64,000 nucleotides of DNA, from the NCBI GenBank assembly GCA_008711295.1, contig VUYV01000089.1, positions 3,538,463-3,602,462 of the forward strand. Reading direction: 5' to 3'. Both the position numbers and the translations under genes were made by a program. The notes under the pieces were generated by a model that saw only the letters and a list, made by a program, of their open reading frames with translations, was not told where the DNA came from and made no database searches. How positions within the stretch are numbered: the stretch's first letter is position 1; each line of letters starts with the position of its first letter. Positions 26,384 to 39,035 of this stretch are shown here, one piece after another. This DNA is from Anarhynchus alexandrinus (taxonomy: Eukaryota > Chordata > Aves > Charadriiformes > Charadriidae).

Positions 26384-27402
26384 CACAAAATACAACTATG
26401 AACTAAATCAATATTAGCTAGGTAAGTCTGAAACTTAATTCTGCAGAAGGCAGTACATGTAAATTAAATCTGCATTTACAGATTATTTTTTTCTGATTAA
26501 TATATTAGGATTTTCATTTAAAAAATTATAGTTCATTGTTCCTCATTGCTATAGGCTTACATACAAATTCAGCATTTTTCCCTTATACCAGTCTCTGGAT
26601 GTTAAGAGTACAGAATTTCTGAACCAATTAGTCATGGGGTATGGATGTGAAAATTGCATAAAATATAATTTTCTCTGATCTTAACAGCAGGACTTACTCT
26701 AGACTGTATTCAGAACTAATGGGATTTAATAGAAATTCCTTATTCCTATCATCCAGCTTTAAAATTGGCATGTTTCAAACATGCATATAAAACACTGAAC
26801 CCCAAGCAGTAGAAATTGTTTGAAGGTTTGCAATTATACAAAAGAAGTGCCCTACACAGGGCCCTAATGTTGGCTCAGCCTCTGAGAGCTGCAGAGTCTA
26901 TTCAGTGTATCACATTTCAACAAAACTTATTTTCATCCATGGTTTAAATTTTCATTCACGTGTTAGAAAAATTCTCTTAATCTGAAACCTACTCCTTCAT
27001 CCAAGGATTTCAGGCAGATTCCCAAGGCACTAGTACTGGATATTTTCTCTCTCTGAGAAGGGCTACAAGGAATAGCAAAAATGAAAATATGTATACACAT
27101 ATGTATGTATGTGTGTACAATAGAACTGATCATCTCACCAGTCTAACACTTCATTAAAAATACAGTGACAGTAGAATGAATTGTATAAGTTTGCAGATGC
27201 TGCAGATGAACACAAGGCAACCAGATGGCATGTACAAGAGATGGTCATAGCTTACTCACATCTCAGGGAGAAAGAAAATGTCTGGTTTTCAGAAACATCA
27301 TCTTAGGGAGCCTTTTGCAAAGGAAGTTCCACACATCAATACTTTAGTTTTACTAATCAGCACTTTGGAATTTTGATTTCTGTCTTTCTGTGGATTTTAA
27401 TC
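26384..27402. other. Non-coding stretch with a TG-rich microsatellite
   Basis: No gene seen. An alternating GTAT/GTGT tract lies at 27091-27118. Confidence 0.55.
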
Positions 27403-27850
27403 CAAGATGGTCCAAGGGCTGGAGCACCTCTCCTATAAGGACAGGCTGAGAGACTTGGGGCTGTTCAGCCTGGAGAAGAGAAGGCTCCGGGGAGATCTTA
27501 TTGCGGCCTTCCAGTACCTAAAAGGGGCCTACAGGAGAGCTGGGGAAGGACTTTTAACTAGGGCAGGTTGTGAAAGGACGAGGGGGAATGGCTTTAAACT
27601 GGAAGAGGGCAGGTTTAGATTGAACATTAGGAAGTTGTTTTTTACTTTGAGGGTTGTAAGGCACTGGAACAGGTTGCCCCGAGAGGTTGTTGAGGCCCCA
27701 TCCCTGGAGGTGTTCAAGGCCAGGCTGGACGTGGCCTTGGGCAACCTGGTCTAGTGGGAGGTGTCCCTGCCTATGGCAGGGGGGTTGGAACTCGATGATC
27801 TTCAAGGTCCTTTCCAACCTAAACCACTCTATGATTCTATGATTCTATGA
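27403..27850 (+). mobile_element. CR1 LINE 3' fragment, young
   Basis: 5'-truncated CR1 with an uninterrupted C-terminal ORF2 frame at 27407-27754 (115 codons) starting at MVQGLEHLSYKDRLRDLG. It is very close to the same region of the 8165-9808 copy, including the shared [10 protein letters not shown] and [11 protein letters not shown], an almost identical 3' untranslated part and the (ATTCTATG)n tail. The two belong to the same young subfamily. Confidence 0.96.
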
Positions 27851-28220
27851 TTTTGCTGATGAATGAACCAGAGTTCTTCCCCAGCATAAACTGACTGAGA
27901 TGTGTTTGAAAAGGGACTGAACATCAACCTCTGACTCAGAAATATCACATACACTGAAAGATGGTGACTGGCTACCTTGCTTTCCCCTGGCATGGAAATA
28001 CCTCTGCATTTTGCATAATCAGCATAATCTGCTTCTTTATGTTGGTTTTCTCAGCCTTCTTAAAGGGAACGCATCTGGATCATGATTAGAAGAAATAGGA
28101 TGTGGATAGAAAAACTGCAGTGTTTCTCCACACAAATCTCCACATAAACTGTAGTAGGAGTATTGTGCCAGGTGAGATGCCTTAGAGTTAGCCCTGGAAC
28201 AAAGGATTCATCTATCCAGC

Positions 28221-28262
28221 TGGAAAAAAAAAAAAAAAAAGNTGGAAAAAAAAAAAAAAAAG
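28221..28262. repeat. Duplicated tgg-A(16-17)-g unit around an N
   Basis: The block tgg-A17-g (28221-28241), the N at 28242, and tgg-A16-g (28243-28262) form a direct duplication at a homopolymer. It is most simply two overlapping contig ends joined without merging. Confidence 0.8.
28242..28242. other. Single-base assembly gap (N)
   Basis: The gap base sits between two near-identical poly(A) units. Confidence 0.95.
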
Positions 28263-31200
28263 TTACAATTTCAACACTATATAAGATTAATATTAAACCC
28301 AAGAAGAAACGTTCTATGTTTTTCCTTAGCATGATTTCACCAGGGTGAAGTTTATATTTGTTTCAAGTCTCTTATGACCATTTTTTGTTCTTATATTAAC
28401 ACTCATGTAAACCACTTACTTTTGAGTCATTCTCTTTCATCCTCCCAAACATGCCTTTCAAATACACCTGAAAACATACCATTTTTTTCCATCTAGGATG
28501 AGAACCCAGAAAAATATGACAGGTTCATTATACAACTCCTAGTATGATGTTCAGTCTCATTAGGCAACAATAGTCATCAACCTGAATAATCTAAATTTAT
28601 CATTTTATTTTACAAAATGCACATTTATAATATGGTATATATGTGTGCATATATATGGAGGGATAGATTCCATCAGTATGAGATTCAATAAATCATAAGC
28701 TACTTTAGACAGTTACAGCAATTCAGGGACCAGCATATGGCAAGTTGAAATATGTTTAAAATGCAGGTTTCTTAAAAATATGGACAACATTTTAACAACT
28801 CTACTCTAAAAGCTTCAATATCTTGATTTTACTTTCCATTGCCCCTAGCAACACAGGGTTTTAGAGACATGGAAAAGACTATTTGAGAGATAGAAACGTA
28901 TAAAGCAGGGAATCTGCAAGGATTTCACCTTTTAAATCTCTATTAGACTTCTATTTCACAGTTTAATTTTACAGACTCTGTATTGAGGAAGATAGCAATA
29001 GCTGATATATTCAAACCTCTTGACCTGATGGAAAATCCGACTGGTGCTACAACTGAACATAAATGGAGTAGCCCTGCCCCATGTGGTCAGTGCTACCCCT
29101 GCCCTTGTAAACTCAGGAATAAGAACACCACAAAGAGTGGTCAGAAAAGAGGGCTTATAAATCTTTTTAGTCTTTGGAAGAATACTGAATGGCATCAAGT
29201 CAAAACCTGGTAACGTGTTAGTATTAAACAGTGTACTTATCTGTGTGCCAGCATGGAAGCTTAGGTTCTGGTCCTGTTTAATTTTCTAGGATAGTTGCAG
29301 ACTTCGAAGAAGGCTGAAGGAGTTGGCATTCAGGACACAGAAGAAAAGACAGTCATAGCATGGCACAGCTCATTTCCTGGAAAGGAACACAAAAGAATCT
29401 TCCTTGAAGGCAAAGTCATCCAGGGTCATCTGGGGTCTTCACTGTGGGTGGATCAAGATGAAGTTAGGAGATTCAAGCAAATGCAGCACATAGGTATTCC
29501 TCAGAGGTAAAAGACAAAACCAGTAAGGCAGAGAATATTGAGCTTCATAGAAAGCGGTAGAAAGATTTAGCTCCAAAGGGTTCTAACTGTTTTCCTGCGA
29601 GGCAGCTCCTATATGGATCAAGCAAATCTGTTACCCCCTATGGTAGGGTCTACCTACGTGACAGGTATTATAGGTCATGGTGATATACTGAACACATACT
29701 ACATATGATTATAATCACGACTGTTTCATAGGCTTACCAAGATAAAGTTGTGTCCTGCCATGAAAGTCATGTTGTGCTCTCCCTGTTCTTTTTGCCCATT
29801 TTTACAAACCAATTACTTTTTTTTTTTTCTGATTAATCATTGTTTGTGTTCAGCATAGCTTCCAAATTTCCCAAGTTCTTTTTGATCCAGAAATTTAATT
29901 GGAGAAAAATATCTACTGAACACTAATTAGTTTGGAGGGCAATCTGAAAGAAACCTCAGTGAGATAAATCACTTTCACCCCAAAGTGATTAATTACTTTC
30001 ATGTCTAGTCTCATTTAAGAGCCCATAGTGAGACACACACAATAAACCTATTTAGATACTTATGTCATATGTTTTTAATATACAGACTGGCACAGTGCGA
30101 GGGCAGTGAAAGGTGCATTCCTCAGAATGCCGGACAGCCAACTAAGGAAGTGAGGAGAGCTTTACATTACAATAGGCAAAGAATTGTTTACAGACCAGTT
30201 GAATGCAAGAGATGACTTCTAGTATAACAAAGAGAAGTTTGTGTATATATGGAACAACTTTAATGTTAATGAAGAGCCTAACATGACAGTCCCCAGCACA
30301 GGGGGAGAACAGAGTAAGTTCTGGGTGTAAGGATATATTGGTGTATTCTCTCCCCTTCATCCCCCAGGAGGACTTGGCTAAGGTAATTCTGGAACAGCGG
30401 AGAAAGCATGAGATATGTCTGAAACCTTTATGATCATCTAGAGTGAAATAACAATGCGACTGTATGAGTCCTCATGTAATCTTCTTCTGTAAGGTGATGA
30501 TTTCTTCCATTTCTTCACCCATATAACTCAAGTTTGTAACTGTGTTGACTGCTTCAGATATGATGATTGAATTCACATTTTATCTTAACCTGGCTTCAAT
30601 TAAATATGATTTAAGACAGCCTCATTCTTAAAGAACTTGCAGCATTGGTCAATTGTTATTTTTCACTGTTCCTTTTTTTCTTAATTGATATCATTAATAG
30701 TTACCAAGAACAGAAAGTTACTAAAACCAGAAGACATTTGCAATGAACTTGCTCTACAAAATCCCCAAAATTTAATTGGGAGTACTGGAATACAGTATCG
30801 TGTTGCATGAATAAGGAGGGCAAAATAAGGCTCTGAGTAGCACAGAAGGAAGAATATTTTTATCATGCTAATTCTTTTTAAATGATAGGGAAGAAATTAA
30901 ACATGTTTACAAAATATTTTCTGACAAACTGTATATCTTCTCCACCTTATTACAAATAGGAAAGTAAATATTTGATTTTTGGATGGTCCAACATTTTTCC
31001 ACTGTGGTGGAACATAATTTTCTGAAGCAGTTTCTGCTGCATGTACTCTTTTGTGTTTATGTTTTTACACTTCATTTTCCTTTTAAGAATTTTGCTTTTG
31101 TGCTTATAAGAAACTTACACACTTTCATTGGAAAAGAAAGTCGTTAATCAGCTTGCTACAAATTTGTTACAGCTAAAAAAGCAAAAATTAAAAGTTTCAC

Positions 31201-34200
31201 ACTAGAATATTTTTTGCTATAAAACATTTTTCCCAGAGTTTAAACAGTTTATGAGAGCATGATTTTTGATATCAGAACAGGACAAATGTTTGTGAACTTT
31301 CAGAAGTCAATTTGTAATTAATTGTTCTTAAAAACAACCCTTGAAATTTAAAAAGAAACTAAAAAAAGAGGCATTGAGGAAAACCATATAATGCCATAAA
31401 ATCATGTAAAATGTACAATATTTGACTGACTTAGATTAGTATATTTCTTAACCACTTTTTTTTTTTTTCACATCTGTGTTATGTGGCTTTAGAAATTAGT
31501 CCTTAAAGTCCTTGTCATAATCTTAAGGAGTTCCTGAGCATAATTTCAGAAGACATTACTTGGTGTATGTGTATACTTGGTGTATTACTTGTGATATTTG
31601 TCAATTATTCAATTTATGTTTTTTTTCAAAGTGTGATTTTTTGTTTTTTTCATTCAAATATATATGCAATTGGTGAATAAACACCTGAAATGGGAGCCCA
31701 GCTCCAAGACAAAACTGTAAAGTCTTAACTAGAGCTAAAATTTCTGCTCTAAGGAAAGAGTATCTTTCACTTCACAGAATTTATGATGAATTTCTTTGTG
31801 GTGAGAAATTTAACAGAGTCACAACAAATAGACTGGTATTTGGTATACCTGGAAGCAGATTTCTTTTTTCTTTTGAACATGAAGTGAAGAGAACCACATA
31901 AATGCAGGTTGATAAGTAAAGAAGCTTAGTTATACAGCAGACAAGTCCATTTCTTACTTTGTTCAGAAGTAATTTTCTCCTCTCTCTTGAACACTCAAAA
32001 GCTTTCAAGGAGAGATAAAGAACATGTATTATTTCCCTGAAATTATTTTTAAACAGAAATATCTCTGTACCAGTGCAACTAGAAGCTTTAATTCCTCACA
32101 GGAAGCAAGCCCACAAATTTAGTTTCAATTTAGCTTCTAAACATGCAGGGTCTCAGTCCTGTCACACAAAGAGTTGATTTTCTAAGGTGCCGAGCAGCCA
32201 ATACAGAAAGGCACAAATGTAACTGCAAAAGATTAGTAACAACTAATTAACTTATATAGTGTGATTTCTATTCACTAGTTATAGCACATCCTTTCAACTT
32301 GGAGGCTAATCATGCACATTTTAATCCTATATTACAGTTGTGAATCACCGCTTTTTTTTTTTTTTGCAAGAGCCTGTGAGAGAATAGTTTTAACAACTAA
32401 TTCTGGGGAGTACTGTGCTGGGAGGAGGAAAAGAGGGAATTCATTTCAGAGGAACACTGTGACTTTATCCCTCTGCTTACTTTTTCCTGACTTTAAGCAG
32501 AGATTCGCCTTGTAGAAGCAAAACCTTTTTCTTCAGTACTTGTATGCCTTAAGCCAACACCACTGCCATTTGTAGTTCCTTTGGACTCAGGCACCGCAGG
32601 GTTACTCTACTGATACAGTTCACTTGTTTGGCAATAAAGGCCATCTTGGACTGTCCAAGCAGTCAAAACCTGAGGAACTGGCTCCCCAAACTTATGCCAG
32701 GCTGTGTTCTCCTCATATGAAATTCCCTCTATTGTTGCAGCAGTGTCTAAAGACATGTAGCAGGAAGAACATCTCCTCTTCCAGTACTTACAAGTAAATT
32801 AGATATGGTTATGATAGGCTGTGGGAGTGCTGCCTAACAGCAAAATTCAGCCCTTTGTCAGACTCTTCTTATTTGCTTATAGACCTGTGCTTTAAGTCAA
32901 TTAGAATCTTGTTAGCATTTAATGAGAGTTAAATGACAAGATCCATTATTTTTAATCATTGCTCTATTTCACAAGCTAAGAGAAATAATCCCAACGGCTT
33001 TTATTCCACTCTGCAAACACTGGTCTGGGAGAGGGAGAGAAGCTGAGAGAACAGATTATTCTTCACCATGGTTTATTTGCATGGTACAATCATAGTTATT
33101 TGCAATAGATTTATTCTGAGCTAAATTCATGGAGGTCAGTTTCAAAAATTTTATTAATGATTTTGTTTTGGGTTAAGAAGTCCAGTTAGGGAAATTTGCC
33201 CATCTCCATATATTTGGCTGTTTTCAGTCGTTTTGTTTGTTTCCTTATGAAATGTTCTGAGTTGTTGTCCCAATGTATAAATTAGAAACCTTTTAACTTC
33301 CAGCTCCTCAGGACTCTTATTAGTCCTAGGAGTCTTTCCAAGTCTTATTAAAACAAATTCCATTTCAGTCTGGTGGTGCAATACATTTGTTATTCATTCT
33401 TCTGCTCTTCTCCCTCTTTGTCATCCTTCTAATAAGCAATCTAAAAGTGTCCTTTATGCAATTTTCTAGAGCTAAATAGTTCTTACAGAAATATGTCCCT
33501 ATGTAAAATAGGGATAATGATATTCATCTCCTTTGTAAACCACTTAAGATCTTCAGATGGAAAGTACTAGATAAGTAAGTATTATCATAATAAGCATGTC
33601 TTTCATACAAACCAACAATCATAATGCAAATCAGATTCATTGTCAAGAGAAGTAAACAATGATAACCTCACAAATACATTATCTCATTAAACAACACTCA
33701 AAGATACAGATGGCAATTATTTGAAAAGTAGTAAGGAGAAGATGTTCTTAAAGAAAAACATGCTGACAGTTTATCTAGAAAAAAACAAAATATATTCTTG
33801 TGAGATTGCCTTCAAAACATTGGGGGTTTTGTCCTGATAAAAGGAAGAAAGAATGCTAATAAACACTACAATTATTTGTTCACTACTGTGTCTAAATGGG
33901 CAATAAGGAAAACCAATCAATTAAACTCTCAGTATTTATTTTTCAGTTCCTCATTACTCTACTGTGGGGCTAAAATATATGCATGTGTAAAGAAATATTT
34001 TTAATGACTGCATAAAAATTACCGTTTAAAAAAATTAGCCTTTTTAAGTCATTCTAACAAGTGCAACATAGTGTAGAGTGCTGTGGGGAAAGTCATAAGT
34101 GTAATGTGTCTCCTTTTTTGATATTATTCAGCTCATTACTAGTCTTTAAAATAAAAATAATAAGGAGCTTATATTGACCCTGAAATACATTCTCTGTGAA

Positions 34201-35189
34201 TATAGATCCATCAAGAATTTTAGTCAATAATACAAAATAATTACTTATTATCCCACAAATTTTACTAACTGTTATTCAATATTTACTCTGAAAGATTTTC
34301 AACCATGTTTTCCCATGTGTTTCCTATTACAATAAATAAAATTGCCTAAAATACATCAAGAAATGAGTGAATGAGAAGAAATGAGAACACTTGGTTTGGA
34401 AGGATGTCTCCTCATGAAAGGTAATATTAAGTGGTGTCTCTATAATATGCTACAGAATTCACCTAACACTCTAGCTGTAAGTTCATTTAAATCAGAGCAA
34501 GTTTGAGTCGTTAATTGAACTACACTATTTTTAACATGAAAGCAGGAAAAAAATCAGTTCTTTAAAAAAAATTTAATCAATGCATTTCAGTTTTTCCATT
34601 GACAAAACAACTGTGAGTCACAAAGAAAAACATTTGATCATAGGTCAATTAGAATTCGTATTTTGGAAACAACTCTGAAACAACCTTGCCAAACAAGTGA
34701 GTGGATGAGTTAATCCAGGCCTCTCTCTGTTAAAACTTGAAATATTTCATGCACAAATGCTCTGTCATCAATGCTCAGGTATAACTCATTTATAAAGAAA
34801 CGGCAGATGCTTTTGGAGTTCTTACAGAAAGTGCTCCTTTTGATGTCTACAGAGCAGTAAAAATATTATGAGGATTATTTAATTAAAATTATAGAATATC
34901 TGTATTTGTTTTATATCAAACTTTACAAATATTTTGACAGCTTACATATCTGATATAGTACAAAATTGCTTTATTTCATTTATTATATATTTTCTCAAAA
35001 ACTCACTTGTGCATATAATATGATACTGTTCACCCAAACAATTACTTTGTCATTTTAAACTGAATATAGGAAAAAATATATCAGAGAGATCAACAGTTAA
35101 TTATGACTTCTATGATCTACTTAAGGGACAGTTAAGTTTTTTTGTAATCAGAATAACATATGCCTGGAAAGGTTTGACCTCAAGATTCT

Positions 35190-36180
35190 CTGTCTTGAAC
35201 CTACATGTAGAGTCATGCAAGTGAAGAATTACCTACTGTGAAAGAAGATAGCAGTAGGGAGAACTTAAGCAAATTGAACATACACAAGCCTGGACCAGAT
35301 GGGATGCATCTGAGAGCGGTGGGTGAGCTGGGCAATGTTATTGCAAGGCAGTTCTCTTTATCATCTTTGAAAGACCATGAAAATTTGGGGAGTTCCATGA
35401 TGTCTGGAAAAAGGCAAGCATCAAACCCATCTTTAAGGTACAAGAAGAGGATTCAGAGAACTATAGACTGGTCACTATCCTGTCATTTCCTGGGAAGGTT
35501 ATGATGCAAATCCTAACAAGCCTTTTCAAGCTGCAAGAAGGGGGTTGGGAACAGCCAGCACAGATTTACCAAAGACAAATTGTGCCTAACCCACGATAGC
35601 CTTCTATGATGAGATGACTGGCTCTGTGGATCAGGGGAGAGCAGAGGATGTTTACCTTGACTTTAGGAAGACTTTTGATGTGGTATACCATAGCATCCTT
35701 ATAGAGAAATAGGCGAAGTGTGAACTGTTGGAGTAGACTACAAATTGGATGGAAAATTGGCTGCACCAGATGTTCAAAGGTCTTTGACAGGATACAAAGT
35801 CCAACTAGCAGCTGGTTACTAGTGGTGTCTGCCAACAACTAATACTGTTCCAGCCAACACTATTTAATGTCTTTACTAACGCCCTAGAAGAAAAGATAAA
35901 GTGCACTTCTGGGAAGCCTACAGACAATATCAATCTGGAGGGCAGGGCAGGGCTCAATGGCATGACTGTTATTAAGTGGGGTGGAGATTTAGGCTAACAG
36001 AAAACTTACAATGTTCACCAAATGCAAATGCAAAGTCTGGCATCTGGACTGTACTAACCCTGTGTAGCAGTATGGCTGGAGATCAACTCAATGAAAAGCA
36101 TCTGTGCAAAAAATAGATCTTGCTTTGGTGGACAAGAAGTTGAACGTAAGTTAATGCTGTGCTTTTATAAAGAAGATGAC
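35190..36180 (+). mobile_element. Old CR1 LINE, 5' segment (interrupted)
   Basis: A degraded plus-strand CR1. Words of the reverse transcriptase are readable in shifting frames: KPGPDGMHLRAV (about 35286), a broken [17 protein letters not shown] catalytic block (about 35655) and a KLNVS-type block before the break (about 36135). Many stops and frameshifts show that it is much older than the other copies. It stops at 36180 where a minus-strand CR1 is inserted and resumes at about 36722. Confidence 0.9.
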
Positions 36181-36721
36181 CATAGAATCATAGAATCATA
36201 GAATCGTCTAGGTTGGAAGTGACCTTTAAGATCAAGTCCAACCATTAACCTAACGCTGCCAAAACCATCACTAAACCACATCCCTAAGCACCACGTCTAC
36301 CCATGTTTTAAATACCTCTGGGGATAGGAATTCCACCACTTCCTGGGGCAGCCTGTTCCAACGTTTGATAACCCTTTCTGTGAAGAAAGTTTTGCTAATA
36401 TCCAATCTAATCCTCCCCTGGTGCCACTTGAGACCATTTCCTCTTGTCCTATCACTTGTTACTTGGGATAAGAGACCAACCTGCACCTCTCTACAACCTC
36501 CTTTCAGGTAGTTGTAGAGAGCGATAAGGTCTCCCCTCAGCCTCCTTTTCTCCAGGCTAAACAACCCCAGTTCCCTCAGCTGCTCCTCATAAGACTTGTC
36601 CTCCAGACCCCTCACCAGCTTTGTTGCCCTTCTCTGGACACACTGCAGAATCTCAATGTCTCTCTTGTAGTGAGAGGCCCAAACCTGAACACAGTATTTG
36701 AGGTGTGGCCTCACCAGTGCC
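36181..36721 (-). mobile_element. Younger CR1 LINE nested in the older CR1
   Basis: A minus-strand CR1 3' end. Its (CATAGAAT)n tail begins at 36181 (plus coordinates). A minus frame is open from about 36721 to 36271 and reads [34 protein letters not shown] and [14 protein letters not shown], the C-terminal signature of a second CR1 subfamily distinct from the 8165 copy. It splits the plus-strand CR1, which shows the order of insertion. Confidence 0.95.
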
Positions 36722-37285
36722 AGCTGCATATTGAGACATATTAGCAAGAGTATAGCCAGCAGGTTGAGAAATGTGGTTTGGGGTTTTTTTTGTGTCTGTA
36801 TTCAGAAGCTGTGAGACTGCATCCACATTACTGACTCCGTCTTCGAGCTTCCAGCTAAAGACTGCAGCAAGGCCAGGGGAGCACATGGCATATGAGGAAA
36901 GGCTGAGAGAACAGTATTAATTTCTTTATGTTCTACCTTCTTTCATTCTTCTTTGCATTCCCTTGCCTTCTTTCCAAATCCTCAAAAAGTCCAAATGGGG
37001 TGGTGGTTGTGGGTGGGGGAGGGGGACGAAACTACAAGTTTAAAACCATATTTTTCAGTAAAAAAATATTACTGTTTATTACATATTGCACAAAAATTTT
37101 CACTCTGAAAAGCGGTCAGACAGCAAAACAGCTTGCCAGAGAGGCAGTGAAATTTCCATCCTTGGAGATATTCAGAACGTCTGGATAAGGACCTGAGTAA
37201 CCTGCTTCAAGCACAGTTGGAATAGATTACTTCCAAAGGTCCTTTCCAACTGGTTTGGAAACCTATATGGGTCTGTGGTTCTATA
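36722..37285 (+). mobile_element. Old CR1 LINE, 3' segment (after nested insertion)
   Basis: The older plus-strand CR1 resumes with a [16 protein letters not shown] stretch (36745 on), then the words gcaaggccaggggagcacat and atgaggaaaggctgag (about 36868-36908). After an unrelated AT-rich piece (about 36920-37085, with a G-rich run) it ends with the LAREAVKFPSLEIF stretch, a ggtcctttccaac word and a worn tail near 37285. Confidence 0.85.
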
Positions 37286-37620
37286 CATGCAGTTCTTGGT
37301 AGTTCACTGGGATGATGTAAAGGACATGACACTATTGTTTTGTCAAAGATGAGAAGTGTTTCTATAACCTTCAATTAATAGACGTATTATACTCAATACA
37401 TAGTTACAGACAAGAAGGAAACAAATCATATATATACATTTATATGTATATGCACATGTAGATAAGAATCTAGATAAGATCTTGCCAATCTAATAAAAAT
37501 GCAATAATTATTAGCACAGTTATAGTACAGTTACTTGTCCAAATTCTACAGAAAAACCTGATTAATAATACCCTTAAAATGGTCATACAGCAGGATACTA
37601 ATCTGTACTAGTTTTCTCTG
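37286..37620. other. Non-coding stretch, no gene seen
   Basis: AT-rich, with an alternating TATA/CATA tract at about 37428-37460. Nothing else recognised. Confidence 0.5.
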
Positions 37621-38090
37621 GTGTTGTGTTCAACCTTCTAAAATCACACTAGGTCCCAAGGTTGACAGGGCCAGTCTTCCTCAAGTGGAGATGAGCTCTC
37701 ACAGTAACTCAACAACATCCTGAGGTCTTTGCCAGGAGCAGCATGAATTCATGGTGGCTGTCCCTTCCTTCTCAGTTACTTGGATTTCTTTTTATACACT
37801 TTCTCATCCCCACCTGCTTCCTTCCCCTTGGTCCCAGGGAAGGAGTGAAAGCTGCCTCACAGCCTCCTAGTATCCACTGGAGCTATTTTTCTGGCAGGGA
37901 CTCCCTGGGGCTGTCAGCCCCTTCCCCCAGCAGCACTCACAGAGCTGAAGCTCAGACAGGCTGAGCAATGGGCGCTTGGCCACGAGGCACCTAGAAAAAC
38001 TTGATCAGCCTTCTCAGTCCAAGGACAGTCCAGTCACCCCCTAAGACCTGCCACAGCCTGCCAAAAGTAATGGCAGAAACATATTTACTG
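37621..38090 (-). other. GC-rich promoter-like block, possible LTR remnant
   Basis: A GC-rich island in AT-rich surroundings. On the minus strand it has a TATA box (GTATAAAAAG, about 37797-37788) and, about 40 bases further, an ATG in strong initiation context (GCCACCATGA, ATG at 37752-37750). The frame from that ATG is only about 17 codons. The GC-rich upstream part, TATA box and leader resemble a retroviral LTR, but I cannot assign a family and see no clear terminal TG/CA pair. Unidentified. Confidence 0.3.
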
Positions 38091-39035
38091 GTCTACAGGA
38101 GCTTGAAATAATTCGCTTCATGGAGGAAATCAAGCAGCAATCTAGTGAGTTATGTTTTCAAAAACTGACTTAGAAAAGTTCTCTGTATGTGCCTGAAGAT
38201 ATAGATTTGTCTCCTGAAGCTGACACTCCAGGTTTCTTTACTGATTCCAGAGGTATGAGTTCATATGCAGTTCTTTCTTGTACTAGAGACACTACTCAAA
38301 GTCTCTCCCAACTACATCTTGGTATCCATTTTCACCATATCTGAAGAAATTTGACATATTTCAGACCTATGATCTTATGCCTTACTTGGCAGAAAGGAGC
38401 TGAGAAGGTTAAAACATATTTGGAGAGACAAATATGCACAGAATGATCACAAAATATTATTTCATAAAACCATATTGAAGATCTGAAATGGTGTTTTCAT
38501 TCCTAAATTGATGGTTTACATCTTATTTTGGGAAAAGTGCAGGACGTCATTTCATTCAAAATCAAGCTTGCCATCTTTAAAGAAATACCTTATATCAATA
38601 TGTATTTAATCAAACTATACAACCATAACTGATGAAGTTTTTTGACTTTTAATACCTAAGATTTGATCTTTGTCCTATATAATTCAAAATTACTTTAAGA
38701 AAACAAGTTCATGTCAAAAGCTGTAACTTCTGTCAACATTTATGCTACCTTTTTTGCTTCCTTGGTGTTTTTAAGCACTTGCATTCTTTTCTCAGACTTC
38801 TGCACCACAACATCAGGGATGGCTGATAACCAGCATCAAATGTGAAATAAATTCATCATAGTAACTACAGATATGCAGAGAAATAAATTTTTAAAAATAT
38901 AAAGTCCCAAAAGAGATCTGATGGGCTAAATGAAAACCCTTCTGAAATACAAGTTTTTCAAACAGTCAAAATCTGAACTTCCAGTTTAAAACAGTCTTGA
39001 TATAAGTTGAGAAGACTTATTTTCTGTCAAGGATC
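38091..39035. other. Non-coding stretch, no gene seen
   Basis: AT-rich with no identifiable feature. Confidence 0.5.

Larger units (their letters stand above)
27851..35189. other. Non-coding stretch, no gene seen
   Basis: More than 7 kb of AT-rich sequence. It includes a gap duplication (28221-28262, listed separately). The stretch 29000-29510 is somewhat GC-richer, but I could not tie it to any family. No splice-flanked open frame was found. Confidence 0.5.
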
